The notes beneath the pieces are model-generated. The model made no database searches. It worked only from the letters and a program-made list of their open reading frames with translations, and had not been told where the DNA came from. From assembly GCF_030295745.1 (NCBI RefSeq), contig NZ_AP027291.1:5580001-5644000 (forward strand): DNA of 64,000 nt, read 5' to 3'. The stretch is from Mycolicibacterium sp. TUM20985 (GTDB taxonomy: Bacteria > Actinomycetota > Actinomycetes > Mycobacteriales > Mycobacteriaceae). Of this stretch, positions 8,443 through 15,835 are shown piece by piece (positions within the stretch are counted from its first letter, which is position 1; the number at the start of each line of letters is the position of its first letter). Made by a program: the position numbers and the translations under genes.

Positions 8443-9596
8443 TCGTCCTCGAGGTCGTCGGCCCTGCCCTCGATGGGCGGTCCGACGTTGGCGGCGAGAG
8501 CGGCTTCCTCCACGGCCGGATCGTCGGCGAGAAGCACGCGTGCCGCGCTGTTGAGGACCGCCACGATCGGCACTGCGAGAAGGGCGCCGACGATCCCGGC
8601 CGTGACCCCGCCCGCCGTGATCGCGAGCACCACCGCGAGCGGATGCAGTGACACCGCCCGGCCCATCACGAGCGGCTGCAGCACGTGCGCCTCGAGTTGC
8701 TGCACGGCGATGATCAAGCCGAACGTGATCGCGGCGTAGATCCACCCCTTGGCGATGAGCGCGACGATCACGGCCAGGACGCCGGTGAGGACCGCACCGA
8801 CCAGGGGGATGAAGGCGCCCAGGAAGACCAACGACGCCAGGGGCAGCGCGAGGGGAATCCCCATGATCGCCAAGCCGGTGCCGATGCCGATCGCGTCGAC
8901 CAGTGCCACCAGGAACGTCGCGCGGACGTAGCCGATCAGCGAGTGAAACCCGGCGCGGCTGGCATCACGCACCCGGTCCCGCACGGTGAGAGGGAAGACC
9001 TTCGTGACGAAGGCGAAGATGTTGCGCCCGCCCTGCAGCAGGAAGATCAGCGTGAACAGCATCAGCAGCGCGCCGGTGACGATCTCGGTGATGGTGCCCG
9101 CGGTGGACAGCGCCCCGCTGGTCAGCTTCGACTGATTGTTCTTCAGCGCCTCGATCGCGGTGTCCGTGGCGCTCTTGATCTGGTCGTTGCTGAAGTGCGA
9201 CAGCAGCCCGGTGTTCAGCGAATTCCTGGCGTTGGTGATGCTGAGAGTCACCTGGTCGATCAGCGCGGGCGCCCCCTGAATGAACTGGCTGACGACGAAC
9301 GTCAGGATGCCACCCACCACGATGATGCTGCTCAGGATGACCGCGGCGACGGCCGCGCCACGGGGCAGCCCGCGACGGTCGAGGTGGTCGACGAGCGGCA
9401 ACAGCATCGCCGTCACCATCGTCGCGAGCAGGACCGGCACGATGATGACCTCGAGGTGTATCACCACCCAGAACAGGGCCGCCAGCGCGCCCATGATGAT
9501 CAGCAGTCGCCACGCCCACGCGGCGGTCTTGCGGACCAGGGGGTGCACCGCTGCGTCGGCCTGCGGGTCTAGCGACAAGGGGAAGCCCTCTGGCAT
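8439..9596 (-). CDS. AI-2E family transporter (Rv0205-like permease)
   Basis: A 385-residue polytopic membrane protein of the AI-2E/PerM transporter family. An N-terminal pair of helices (AWRLLIIMGALAALFWVVI region) is followed by a helix, a periplasmic or cytoplasmic helical domain at about residues 85-160, and a C-terminal bundle. That bundle ends in the family signature GIVGALLAVPIVAVL. A characteristic PLVGAVLTGVLAV segment is also visible. The substrate is unknown; the same gene adjoins mmpL3 in M. tuberculosis, which hints at an envelope role. The ATG at 9596 starts MPEGFPLSLD; the much longer upstream frame is antisense to the next gene. The stop overlaps that of mmpL3 (TAG on both strands within CTAG). 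Confidence 0.9.
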   Translation of the reverse strand: MPEGFPLSLDPQADAAVHPLVRKTAAWAWRLLIIMGALAALFWVVIHLEVIIVPVLLATMVTAMLLPLVDHLDRRGLPRGAAVAAVILSSIIVVGGILTFVVSQFIQGAPALIDQVTLSITNARNSLNTGLLSHFSNDQIKSATDTAIEALKNNQSKLTSGALSTAGTITEIVTGALLMLFTLIFLLQGGRNIFAFVTKVFPLTVRDRVRDASRAGFHSLIGYVRATFLVALVDAIGIGTGLAIMGIPLALPLASLVFLGAFIPLVGAVLTGVLAVIVALIAKGWIYAAITFGLIIAVQQLEAHVLQPLVMGRAVSLHPLAVVLAITAGGVTAGIVGALLAVPIVAVLNSAARVLLADDPAVEEAALAANVGPPIEGRADDLEDD

Positions 9597-9671
9597 TCCG
9601 GTAGCGTAACGACTCGCCGAGCGCGATCCCGGCAAGCTGGTCCGGCGGTCGCGCGCCGTTACCCTGTAGCC

Positions 9672-10739
9672 GTGTCGCAGGACGCCCCGCACGAGAGGAG
9701 CGAAGCGACCCGCGAGCGCGGCAAGTACTGGTGGGTGCGCTGGGCGCTCATCGGTGTCGCGGTCACCGTGCTCAGCGTCGAAGTGGCGCTGGTGTGGGAC
9801 CAGCTCGCCAAGGCCTGGCGAAGCCTCCTCTCGGCCAACTGGTGGTGGGTGCTCGCGGCCGTGCTGGCGGCGCTGGCCTCGATGCACAGCTTCGCCCATA
9901 TCCAGCGGACCCTGCTCAAGTCGGCGGGCGTGATCGTCAAGCAGTGGCGGTCGGAGGCCGCGTTCTACGCGGGTAACGCCCTGTCGACGACGATGCCGGG
10001 TGGCCCGGTGCTCTCGGCGACGTTCGTCTACCGCCAGCAACGCCTGTGGGGCGCGTCGCCCATGGTCGCGTCGTGGCAGCTGGTCATGTCCGGGGTGTTG
10101 CAGGTGGTCGGCCTGGCACTGCTCGGTCTCGCGGGCGCCTTCCTACTCGGCGCCAGCAAGAACCCCCTGTCGCTGATCTTCACCCTCGGCGGTTTCGTCG
10201 CGCTGCTGCTGTTGGCGCAGACCGTGGCGTCGAACCCCCAGCAGATCGACGGCATCGGCGTGCGGCTGCTGTCCTGGGTGAACTCCGTGCGCGGCAAGCC
10301 GGCCGACACCGGACTGCACAAGTGGCGCGAGATGCTCGTCCAACTCGAGTCGGTCAGCCTGACCCGCCGCGCCCTGGGGACGGCGTTCGGCTGGTCGCTG
10401 TTCAACTGGGTGGCCGACGTCGCGTGTCTGGCCTTCGCCGCCTACGCCGCAGGCGGCAAGCCGTCGCTGGCGGGTCTGACGGTGGCCTACGCGGCGGCGC
10501 GGGCGGTCGGATCCATCCCGCTCATGCCCGGCGGCCTCCTGGTGGTCGAAGCCGTCCTCGTCCCCGGCCTGGTGTCCAGCGGCATGACGCTGGCGTCGGC
10601 GATCTCGACGATGCTCATCTACCGGTTGGTCAGCTGGATCTTCATCTCGTCGATCGGCTGGGTGGTGTTCTTCTTCATGTTTCGCACCGAGAAGGACGTC
10701 GATCCCGATGCGGTCCTCGAACCCGAGACCGGGCCATAG
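9672..10739 (+). CDS. UPF0104/LPG-synthase-TM-type integral membrane protein (Rv0204c-like)
   Basis: A 355-residue integral membrane protein with about eight hydrophobic helices. It resembles the flippase-like transmembrane domain of lysylphosphatidylglycerol synthases (YbhN/UPF0104). The motif PLMPGGLLVVEAVL near residues 278-291 is the family signature. No C-terminal aminoacyl-transferase domain is present, so it is the membrane half only. The start is GTG at 9672. It is divergent from the AI-2E gene (75-bp gap) and is followed 9 bp later by the M23-type lipoprotein. In M. tuberculosis Rv0204c occupies the same place near mmpL3 and mmpL11. A lipid-flipping role is inferred from the family only. 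Confidence 0.85.
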   Translation: MSQDAPHERSEATRERGKYWWVRWALIGVAVTVLSVEVALVWDQLAKAWRSLLSANWWWVLAAVLAALASMHSFAHIQRTLLKSAGVIVKQWRSEAAFYAGNALSTTMPGGPVLSATFVYRQQRLWGASPMVASWQLVMSGVLQVVGLALLGLAGAFLLGASKNPLSLIFTLGGFVALLLLAQTVASNPQQIDGIGVRLLSWVNSVRGKPADTGLHKWREMLVQLESVSLTRRALGTAFGWSLFNWVADVACLAFAAYAAGGKPSLAGLTVAYAAARAVGSIPLMPGGLLVVEAVLVPGLVSSGMTLASAISTMLIYRLVSWIFISSIGWVVFFFMFRTEKDVDPDAVLEPETGP

Positions 10740-10748
10740 GATCACGGC

Positions 10749-11975
10749 ATGCGTCCCACACTCCGGAACACCTGCGCGTTCCTGGGTGCGGCCACCCTCG
10801 TCACCGCCTGCGGAACCTCGAGCCAGCCGCCGTCCGAGACGGCCGCCCCGCCGCCTGCCGCCACGGCGGCGAGGGTGCAGGCCACGCCCCTCGTCGCGAG
10901 CGTCATCGCAGCACCCATTCCGGTGCCGACCACCGACGGCAAGAAACACCTCGCCTACGAGCTGCAGCTGATCAACGCCCTCGGCAGTGACGTCACGTTG
11001 AAGTCGTTGTCCGTCAACGCCGGTGGCGACGAATTACTGACGCTCACCGGTCCGGGACTGGCCTACTGGACACGTGCCCTCGGCGCCGGCCAGACGCCCA
11101 CCGCGACCCTCGGCCCCGGTCAGGCCGGCATCGTCTGGCTCGACGTCGTGCTCGACGGCTCGGCGCCGGTGCCCACCGACCTGTCGCACACCATCGTCGT
11201 CGATCTCGCCAAGCCGATGCCACCCCTGCTGCCCGCCACGATGACCGAGGACGACGTCGCGCCCCTGACGGTGTCCACACGCGAGCCGGTCACCATCTCA
11301 CCGCCGCTCACCGGCCCGCGCTGGCTGGACGCCAACAGCTGCTGCGATATGACGGCACACCGGATGGCCATGAATCCCCTCGACGGAAGCCTCTGGGCCG
11401 CTGAGCGTTTCGCGATCGACTACCTCCAGCTGAGCGCCGACGACACCCTCTATCGAGGTGACCGGTCCGCACCGGAGAGCTACCCGTACTTCGGCGCCGA
11501 CATCCATGCGGTCGCCGACGGACCGGTCGTCTCCGTGCTCGACGGGTTGCCGGAGCAGGTCGCCGGTAGGAGTCCCACCGGTCTGCCGCTCGAACAGTAC
11601 GGCGGCAATCACGTCGTGCAGGACATCGGCGGCGGCAACTACGCGTTCTACGCGCACCTCCAGACCGGTTCGGTGCAGGTGAAGCCGGGCGACCGACTCG
11701 CGACCGGTCAGGTGCTCGGCAAGCTCGGCAACAGTGGCAACACCGACGCCCCGCATCTGCACTTTCACATAATGAGTACGCCGGATCCGTTGCGCTCCAA
11801 CGGTTTACCATTCGTATTCAAGGACTTCACCCTGGACGGAAGGATGGCGTCGATGGAAGCGCTGGATCCCCTGCTGACGGGGCAACCCGTGGCCCTGCCC
11901 CCTGGCGAAACGGCCCGCGACGAGAAGGACCTCAGCCCGCTGGTTCTCGACGTGATGTCCTATGCCGGAGGCTAA
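10749..11975 (+). CDS. M23-type metallopeptidase-like lipoprotein
   Basis: A predicted lipoprotein of 408 residues whose signal peptide ends in the lipobox LVTAC (lipidated C21). An N-terminal beta-sandwich-like part (about 40-190) precedes an M23/LytM-like C-terminal domain (about 225-370). In that domain HLHFHI supplies the HxH zinc motif and GDRLATGQVLGKLGNSGNT is the canonical lead-in. The first zinc motif is altered: at the expected HxxxD the sequence is RFAID, with the aspartate kept and the first histidine replaced by arginine. The protein may be a variant or inactive peptidoglycan-binding relative. It lies 9 bp after the UPF0104 gene and overlaps the DUF3054 gene by 14 nt. Confidence 0.85.
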   Translation: MRPTLRNTCAFLGAATLVTACGTSSQPPSETAAPPPAATAARVQATPLVASVIAAPIPVPTTDGKKHLAYELQLINALGSDVTLKSLSVNAGGDELLTLTGPGLAYWTRALGAGQTPTATLGPGQAGIVWLDVVLDGSAPVPTDLSHTIVVDLAKPMPPLLPATMTEDDVAPLTVSTREPVTISPPLTGPRWLDANSCCDMTAHRMAMNPLDGSLWAAERFAIDYLQLSADDTLYRGDRSAPESYPYFGADIHAVADGPVVSVLDGLPEQVAGRSPTGLPLEQYGGNHVVQDIGGGNYAFYAHLQTGSVQVKPGDRLATGQVLGKLGNSGNTDAPHLHFHIMSTPDPLRSNGLPFVFKDFTLDGRMASMEALDPLLTGQPVALPPGETARDEKDLSPLVLDVMSYAGG

Positions 11976-12339
11976 CCGGGCGACGGCGCGCACCGCGGCG
12001 CTCGCCCTCCTCGCCGACGCGGTGTGCGTGCTGGCGTTCTGCACGGTCGGCAGACGGAGCCACGCCGAGGGCCTCACGGTCGCCGGCATCCTCGAAACGG
12101 CCTGGCCGTTCCTGGCGGGGACGGCCGTCGGTTGGCTGGGCGCCAGGGGCTGGCAACGGCCGACGTCGTTGGCCCCGACGGGCCTGGTCGTCTGGTTGAG
12201 CACCGTCGTGATCGGAATGCTGTTGCGCAAGGCTACTTCTGCGGGGACGGCGGTCAGCTTCGTGGTGGTCGCTTCGCTTTCGACCGCCATTCTGCTACTC
12301 GGTTGGCGCCTCGGCGCAAGGGTCCTGGCTCGCCGTTGA
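11962..12339 (+). CDS. DUF3054 family membrane protein
   Basis: A 125-residue protein with four predicted transmembrane helices, typical in size for the DUF3054 family of actinobacteria. Recognisable segments are LALLADAVCVLAFCTVGRRS, FLAGTAVGWLGARGW and the C-terminal AILLLGWRLGARVL. The ATG at 11962 overlaps the lipoprotein gene by 14 nt, so it is probably the last gene of that operon. Its 3' end overlaps the convergent sensor-kinase gene by 86 nt. No function is known for the family, and nothing in the sequence adds one. Confidence 0.8.
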   Translation: MPEANRATARTAALALLADAVCVLAFCTVGRRSHAEGLTVAGILETAWPFLAGTAVGWLGARGWQRPTSLAPTGLVVWLSTVVIGMLLRKATSAGTAVSFVVVASLSTAILLLGWRLGARVLARR

Positions 12340-13687
12340 AAGAGCCGTAGTGCGTCGAATCTGGTGTGGGCTCAGGCGAAGTCGATACGGTCAGGGTGGC
12401 CCGCAGACCACCGAGCGGGCTGGTCGACAGCTCGATGCCACCCCCGTGCAGCGCCGCCTGCTGGGCCACCAGCGCGAGGCCCAGACCCGATCCACCCGGG
12501 GCTGCCGTACTGCCCCGGGCAAACCTCCCCATGACGAACTGGTGCTCGTCGGCGGGTAGTCCGCAGCCGTCGTCGTCGACCACGATGGTGAGCACCTCGG
12601 CCTGCCCGTCGACCGCGGCGGGCCGGTGGGCGGTCAACGTGATGGTCGTGGCCCCACCGTGCGCGATCGCATTGCGCACCAGGTTGTCCACTGCGAGCCG
12701 AAGTCCGGCCGGCCAGCCCCAGATGGTCCCAATCGCGTCATCGCTCTGCACGACGATCTGCACCGCCCCGGTTCGGCCGTTCTCGCGGGCGACCCGGTCG
12801 AGCATGTCCGTGACGTCGATGATCTCGCGGTCCTCGGCCTGTGCCAACTGACCCGACGCGAGCTGCCCGAGAGCGGTGATGATGGCTTCGACCCGGCGTT
12901 GCGCCCTGGCGAGGTCGGCGACGACCTCCTCGCGTTCGTCTGCGGGCAGGTCGTGGATGCGCAGGGTGTCGAGGTCGGCTCGCATCGCGGTCAGCGGGGT
13001 ACGCAGTTCGTGAGCGGCGTTGGCGGCGAAGTCCTGGGCCGCCTGCAGCGAATTGGTCGTGGCCAGCTGCGCGGCGGCGAGGCGTTCGAGCATGCCGGCC
13101 ATCGCATCGGACAGCTCCTCGGCCTCGCGAGCGCCCTTCACGGCCGTCATCCGGTCGCTGCCCTTCCCCAGCCGCATGGTCTGCTCGGTGAGCTTGCGCA
13201 ACGGCCGAACCGCGGGGCCGGCCAGCAGCCAGCCGAGACCGCCGGCGAGGAGCACGGTCACGACGCCGACGCTGGTGTAGAGCGGGATGCGCGCCCGGTT
13301 CAGCAGGATGCTGTCGGCGCGGATGCCGACCGACATGAGGACCTGACCGCCCTGCTGATCCAGCGGGATGGTGCGGACCCGGTATTCGATGCCATTGACC
13401 TCGACGGTTTCGCTGCCCGGCGGTAACTCCGGAAGCTGGAAACCCCGCTGGAACATCACCTGGCCCGACGACTCGGACCGCCCGGTCTGGAGTACGCCGT
13501 TCGTCTGGTCGTACACGCTGGCGTCGACGATCGCGTCCAGTCGACGGTCGAGCTGCGCGGCGTCGTTGTTGGCCAGCACCAACGACGTGAGCACCGTGAA
13601 GACCGCGACGACGGCGGCCGCGGCCGCGGCCGCCGCGATCGCGACACGCGTACGCAGCGAGGCCGACCGGCCGAGCGGCAGTCGCAC
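12254..13687 (-). CDS. Sensor histidine kinase, PrrB-like
   Basis: Membrane-bound sensor kinase of 477 residues. An N-terminal TM helix (alanine-rich, encoded by a GCGGCC-type simple repeat) is followed by a periplasmic sensor of about 110 residues, a second TM helix (TSVGVVTVLLAGGLGWLLAG), HAMP, and the H-box AAHELRTPL with phospho-acceptor H226. The catalytic domain shows DNLVRNAIAHGG (N-box), VVDDDGCGLP (G1) and GSGLGLALVAQ (G2). It resembles M. tuberculosis PrrB more than MprB in layout but is probably a paralogue. The start is GTG at 13687, one base after the response-regulator stop. The C-terminus runs 86 nt antisense into the DUF3054 gene. Confidence 0.9.
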   Translation of the reverse strand: MRLPLGRSASLRTRVAIAAAAAAAAVVAVFTVLTSLVLANNDAAQLDRRLDAIVDASVYDQTNGVLQTGRSESSGQVMFQRGFQLPELPPGSETVEVNGIEYRVRTIPLDQQGGQVLMSVGIRADSILLNRARIPLYTSVGVVTVLLAGGLGWLLAGPAVRPLRKLTEQTMRLGKGSDRMTAVKGAREAEELSDAMAGMLERLAAAQLATTNSLQAAQDFAANAAHELRTPLTAMRADLDTLRIHDLPADEREEVVADLARAQRRVEAIITALGQLASGQLAQAEDREIIDVTDMLDRVARENGRTGAVQIVVQSDDAIGTIWGWPAGLRLAVDNLVRNAIAHGGATTITLTAHRPAAVDGQAEVLTIVVDDDGCGLPADEHQFVMGRFARGSTAAPGGSGLGLALVAQQAALHGGGIELSTSPLGGLRATLTVSTSPEPTPDSTHYGSFNGEPGPLRRGANRVAEWRSKAKRPPRS

Positions 13688-13688
13688 C

Positions 13689-14408
13689 TCAGGGCTCGTC
13701 GCGCAGAACGTATCCGATCCCGCGCACGGTGTGGATCACCCTGGGGTGGCCCTCGCGTTCGAGCTTGCGTCGCAGATAGCTGATGAAGACGTCGGCGACG
13801 TTGGTGTCCACTTCGAAGTCGTAACCCCACACCAACTCGAGCAACCGCTGCCGGGACAACACGACGCCGGCGTTCTCGGCCAGGACGGCGAGCAGGTCGA
13901 ACTCCCGCTTGGTCAGGTCGGCCCGCTCGCCGTCGACGAACACCAGCCTCCTGGCGGTGTCGATCGTCAACGGTCCGATCGACATGCTGTCCGGCGAACG
14001 GTCCGACAGACTCGAGCGCCGCAACAGCGCGTGCAACCTGGCCACGAGCTCACCGAGGTCGAACGGCTTGGTCAGGTAGTCGTCGGCGCCCGCCTCGAGC
14101 CCGGCGATCCGGTCGTTGACCGTGTCCCGCGCCGAGAGCACGCAGATCGGGATGTCGTTGCCGAGGGCCCGCAACGCGGTCACCACGGCCACGCCGTCCA
14201 ACTCCGGCATCTGCACGTCGAGCACCAAGGCGTCGTGCGATTCAGTCGACAGCAAGCGCAAGGCTTCCTTGCCGGTCGCCGCGACGCGTACGTCGAAACC
14301 GGAGTGCCGCAATCCACGGGCCACGGATGTCCTGACGTCCGGATCGTCGTCGACCATCAACACCGTGCGACCCGCGCCGTCAAGCGCGGATGGTTCAGCC
14401 ACCCGCAC
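13689..14408 (-). CDS. OmpR/PhoB-family response regulator, PrrA-like
   Basis: Partner of the downstream kinase; 239 residues. The receiver domain carries the acidic pair in MVDDDPDV, phospho-acceptor D64 in LVLDVQMPELDG, the T/S switch in VLSARD and the lysine in YLTKPF. The winged-helix DNA-binding domain (about 140-235) contains LTKREFDLLAVLAEN, LLELVWGYDFEVDTN and the recognition/wing part HTVRGIGYVLR. This is close to M. tuberculosis PrrA. The start is GTG at 14408; a second GTG two codons later is equally possible. The start lies only 5 nt downstream of the stop of a hemophore-like gene, so the three genes are likely one transcript. Confidence 0.92.
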   Translation of the reverse strand: MRVAEPSALDGAGRTVLMVDDDPDVRTSVARGLRHSGFDVRVAATGKEALRLLSTESHDALVLDVQMPELDGVAVVTALRALGNDIPICVLSARDTVNDRIAGLEAGADDYLTKPFDLGELVARLHALLRRSSLSDRSPDSMSIGPLTIDTARRLVFVDGERADLTKREFDLLAVLAENAGVVLSRQRLLELVWGYDFEVDTNVADVFISYLRRKLEREGHPRVIHTVRGIGYVLRDEP

Positions 14409-14413
14409 CCGGT

Positions 14414-14797
14414 CTACGGAATGGCTGGGGCAGGTGCCGCGCCGCAGCGATTCTTCAGGTCGACGAGGGGCTGACGGATGCCGGTCAGGTCGGCCTTGAC
14501 GCCCGGGTTCTGCTCCATGTAGTTCGAGACCTCGGTGCGCACCTCATCGCGCGGCAGGCCTTCGAGGCTGGTGAAGAAGTAGTTCACGTCGGGGTGGGTG
14601 AACAGGTACGCCGAGGTCGACGCCGAGACACCCGACGCCACACCCGCGAGGTCCGCGGCACTGCAGTTCGGGGGGTTGAGAGCGGGATCGTCTGCCATGG
14701 CAGACGGAAGCGCACCGAACAGCATTGCGCCTGCGATAGCGCCGGCGCCCAGTGCGCCAGCTACCGCACGTCGCCCAGCACGGGCCGAGACTGACAT
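14414..14797 (-). CDS. Secreted hemophore-like protein 1 (Rv0203 family)
   Basis: A 127-residue secreted protein. The signal peptide (about 1-35, ending SAMA) is followed by a small helical domain with two cysteines (NCSA and KNRCG) that could form the family disulfide. The family pattern YLxxHP occurs as YLFTHP. In M. tuberculosis Rv0203 a tyrosine and histidine with this spacing take part in heme binding, while a third ligand histidine is not obvious here and a conserved tyrosine lies in that region. The ATG at 14797 is preceded by a strong AAGGAG at 7 nt. It is followed 5 nt later by the response-regulator gene. Heme binding is inferred from the family and position. Confidence 0.85.
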   Translation of the reverse strand: MSVSARAGRRAVAGALGAGAIAGAMLFGALPSAMADDPALNPPNCSAADLAGVASGVSASTSAYLFTHPDVNYFFTSLEGLPRDEVRTEVSNYMEQNPGVKADLTGIRQPLVDLKNRCGAAPAPAIP

Positions 14798-14991
14798 GAT
14801 CAAGCTCCTTCTTCCAGGGTGCACGGTCGATCAGGTTCCTTCGGCGCCCACCAAACCCGTGAAGTCGCCGATAACCGAAAGCTAAGCAGAATTGGTGACG
14901 ACTTTCTTGCCTTGCGACCAAACCGGCGCCAAAGAGACGGAACGCGCAGTTCACGGCGCATCTCGTGAACACGCGGGCGAGTCGCTGTGCG

Positions 14992-15558
14992 CTACCTGGG
15001 ATTCGTCGTCGAGGGGCCCGGCAACGGGCCGGTACCCGGTGTGACCGCTGCGGCAGGGGACGGCTGCGCTGGCAGGGACGTTCCCGGCACCCCCACAGGC
15101 TGTGCCGTGGGCTGCGCACCTGGCAAACCCCCCGGCAGCGATCCGGCCGACGACTGCGCCCCCTGCAGCAGCCCCAGCAGCTGCGGCAGCGTGAGGGGCA
15201 GCTGGCAGCGGGCCGCCAGCCCGGCGAGCGGACTCTGCAGCGCCTGCATGTCCTTGGCGGCTTGCGGGTTGGCGTCGAAGTAGGTCTTCAGCGCGGCGAG
15301 CGACTGCGGACCCGACTGCTGCTGCGAGATGGTCGTCAGCGCGGTGTTGGTCTCCGGGTGCGTGTCGAGATAGTTGCCGGTCGACGTGGCCACCGAACCG
15401 ATCGTGCGGGCGACCTGACTGGCCGCGCACGGGTCGGTCGCGGCCGTCGCCGACGGTGCGCCCGGCGCTGCCATCGTCGTCGCGATCACACCGCCGACTG
15501 CGCATGCAGCGAACACGCCTCCGAGGCCGCGCCGCAGCGCACCGGTGGTGGTCTTCAC
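14992..15558 (-). CDS. Secreted hemophore-like protein 2 with proline-rich tail
   Basis: A 188-residue paralogue of the neighbouring hemophore-like protein. The signal peptide runs to about residue 40 (PSATAATDPC). The domain (about 41-120) has the cysteine pair DPCAA and AARCQ and the motif YLDTHP, with YFDANP downstream. Unlike its neighbour it carries a Pro/Gly/Ala-rich C-terminal extension of about 65 residues (from LLGLLQGAQSS), perhaps a flexible wall-spanning stalk. The start is GTG at 15558, with GGTGAGGAGTGACCC upstream providing a good ribosome-binding site. It lies 194 bp upstream of protein 1 on the same strand. Confidence 0.82.
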   Translation of the reverse strand: MKTTTGALRRGLGGVFAACAVGGVIATTMAAPGAPSATAATDPCAASQVARTIGSVATSTGNYLDTHPETNTALTTISQQQSGPQSLAALKTYFDANPQAAKDMQALQSPLAGLAARCQLPLTLPQLLGLLQGAQSSAGSLPGGLPGAQPTAQPVGVPGTSLPAQPSPAAAVTPGTGPLPGPSTTNPR

Positions 15559-15835
15559 GGGTCACTCCTCACCTGGTGCGGTGGCGCATTGCCTGGCCAC
15601 CGCGCCAATCACTGGTTTCGCTGCCGGCAAAGGCCGTCCACCCCTTGGCGGTCACGCGCCATCCTGCCATCCGGCGAGCCTGCCGACCAACCGCACAGCA
15701 AAGTCCCAGGTCAGCTGGCGGGATAGCTGACGGCGCCCGATGCGGCTGCGGGGGGCGGTTACCCTACCCCACGCTGAGGTAGGCTCTCGCTACGAAACGC
15801 GGGGAGTAAGACAGGGGTCTGCCATCCAGCAGTTC
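15559..15835. other. Divergent intergenic region, hemophore 2 / mmpL11
   Basis: A 277-bp region holding the promoters of the leftward hemophore-like gene and rightward mmpL11. I see no convincing small gene, RNA or terminator. A GAGGTAGGCT stretch near 15776 is only a weak partial match to an IdeR half-site. Confidence 0.5.

Noticed and set aside
13612..13638. GCGGCC-type simple repeat
   Set aside because: Explained as alanine codons of the kinase's first TM helix; no evidence of a separate element.
15775..15793. Possible IdeR box before mmpL11
   Set aside because: Only one half-site is partly matched and the palindrome is broken; below the two accepted boxes.
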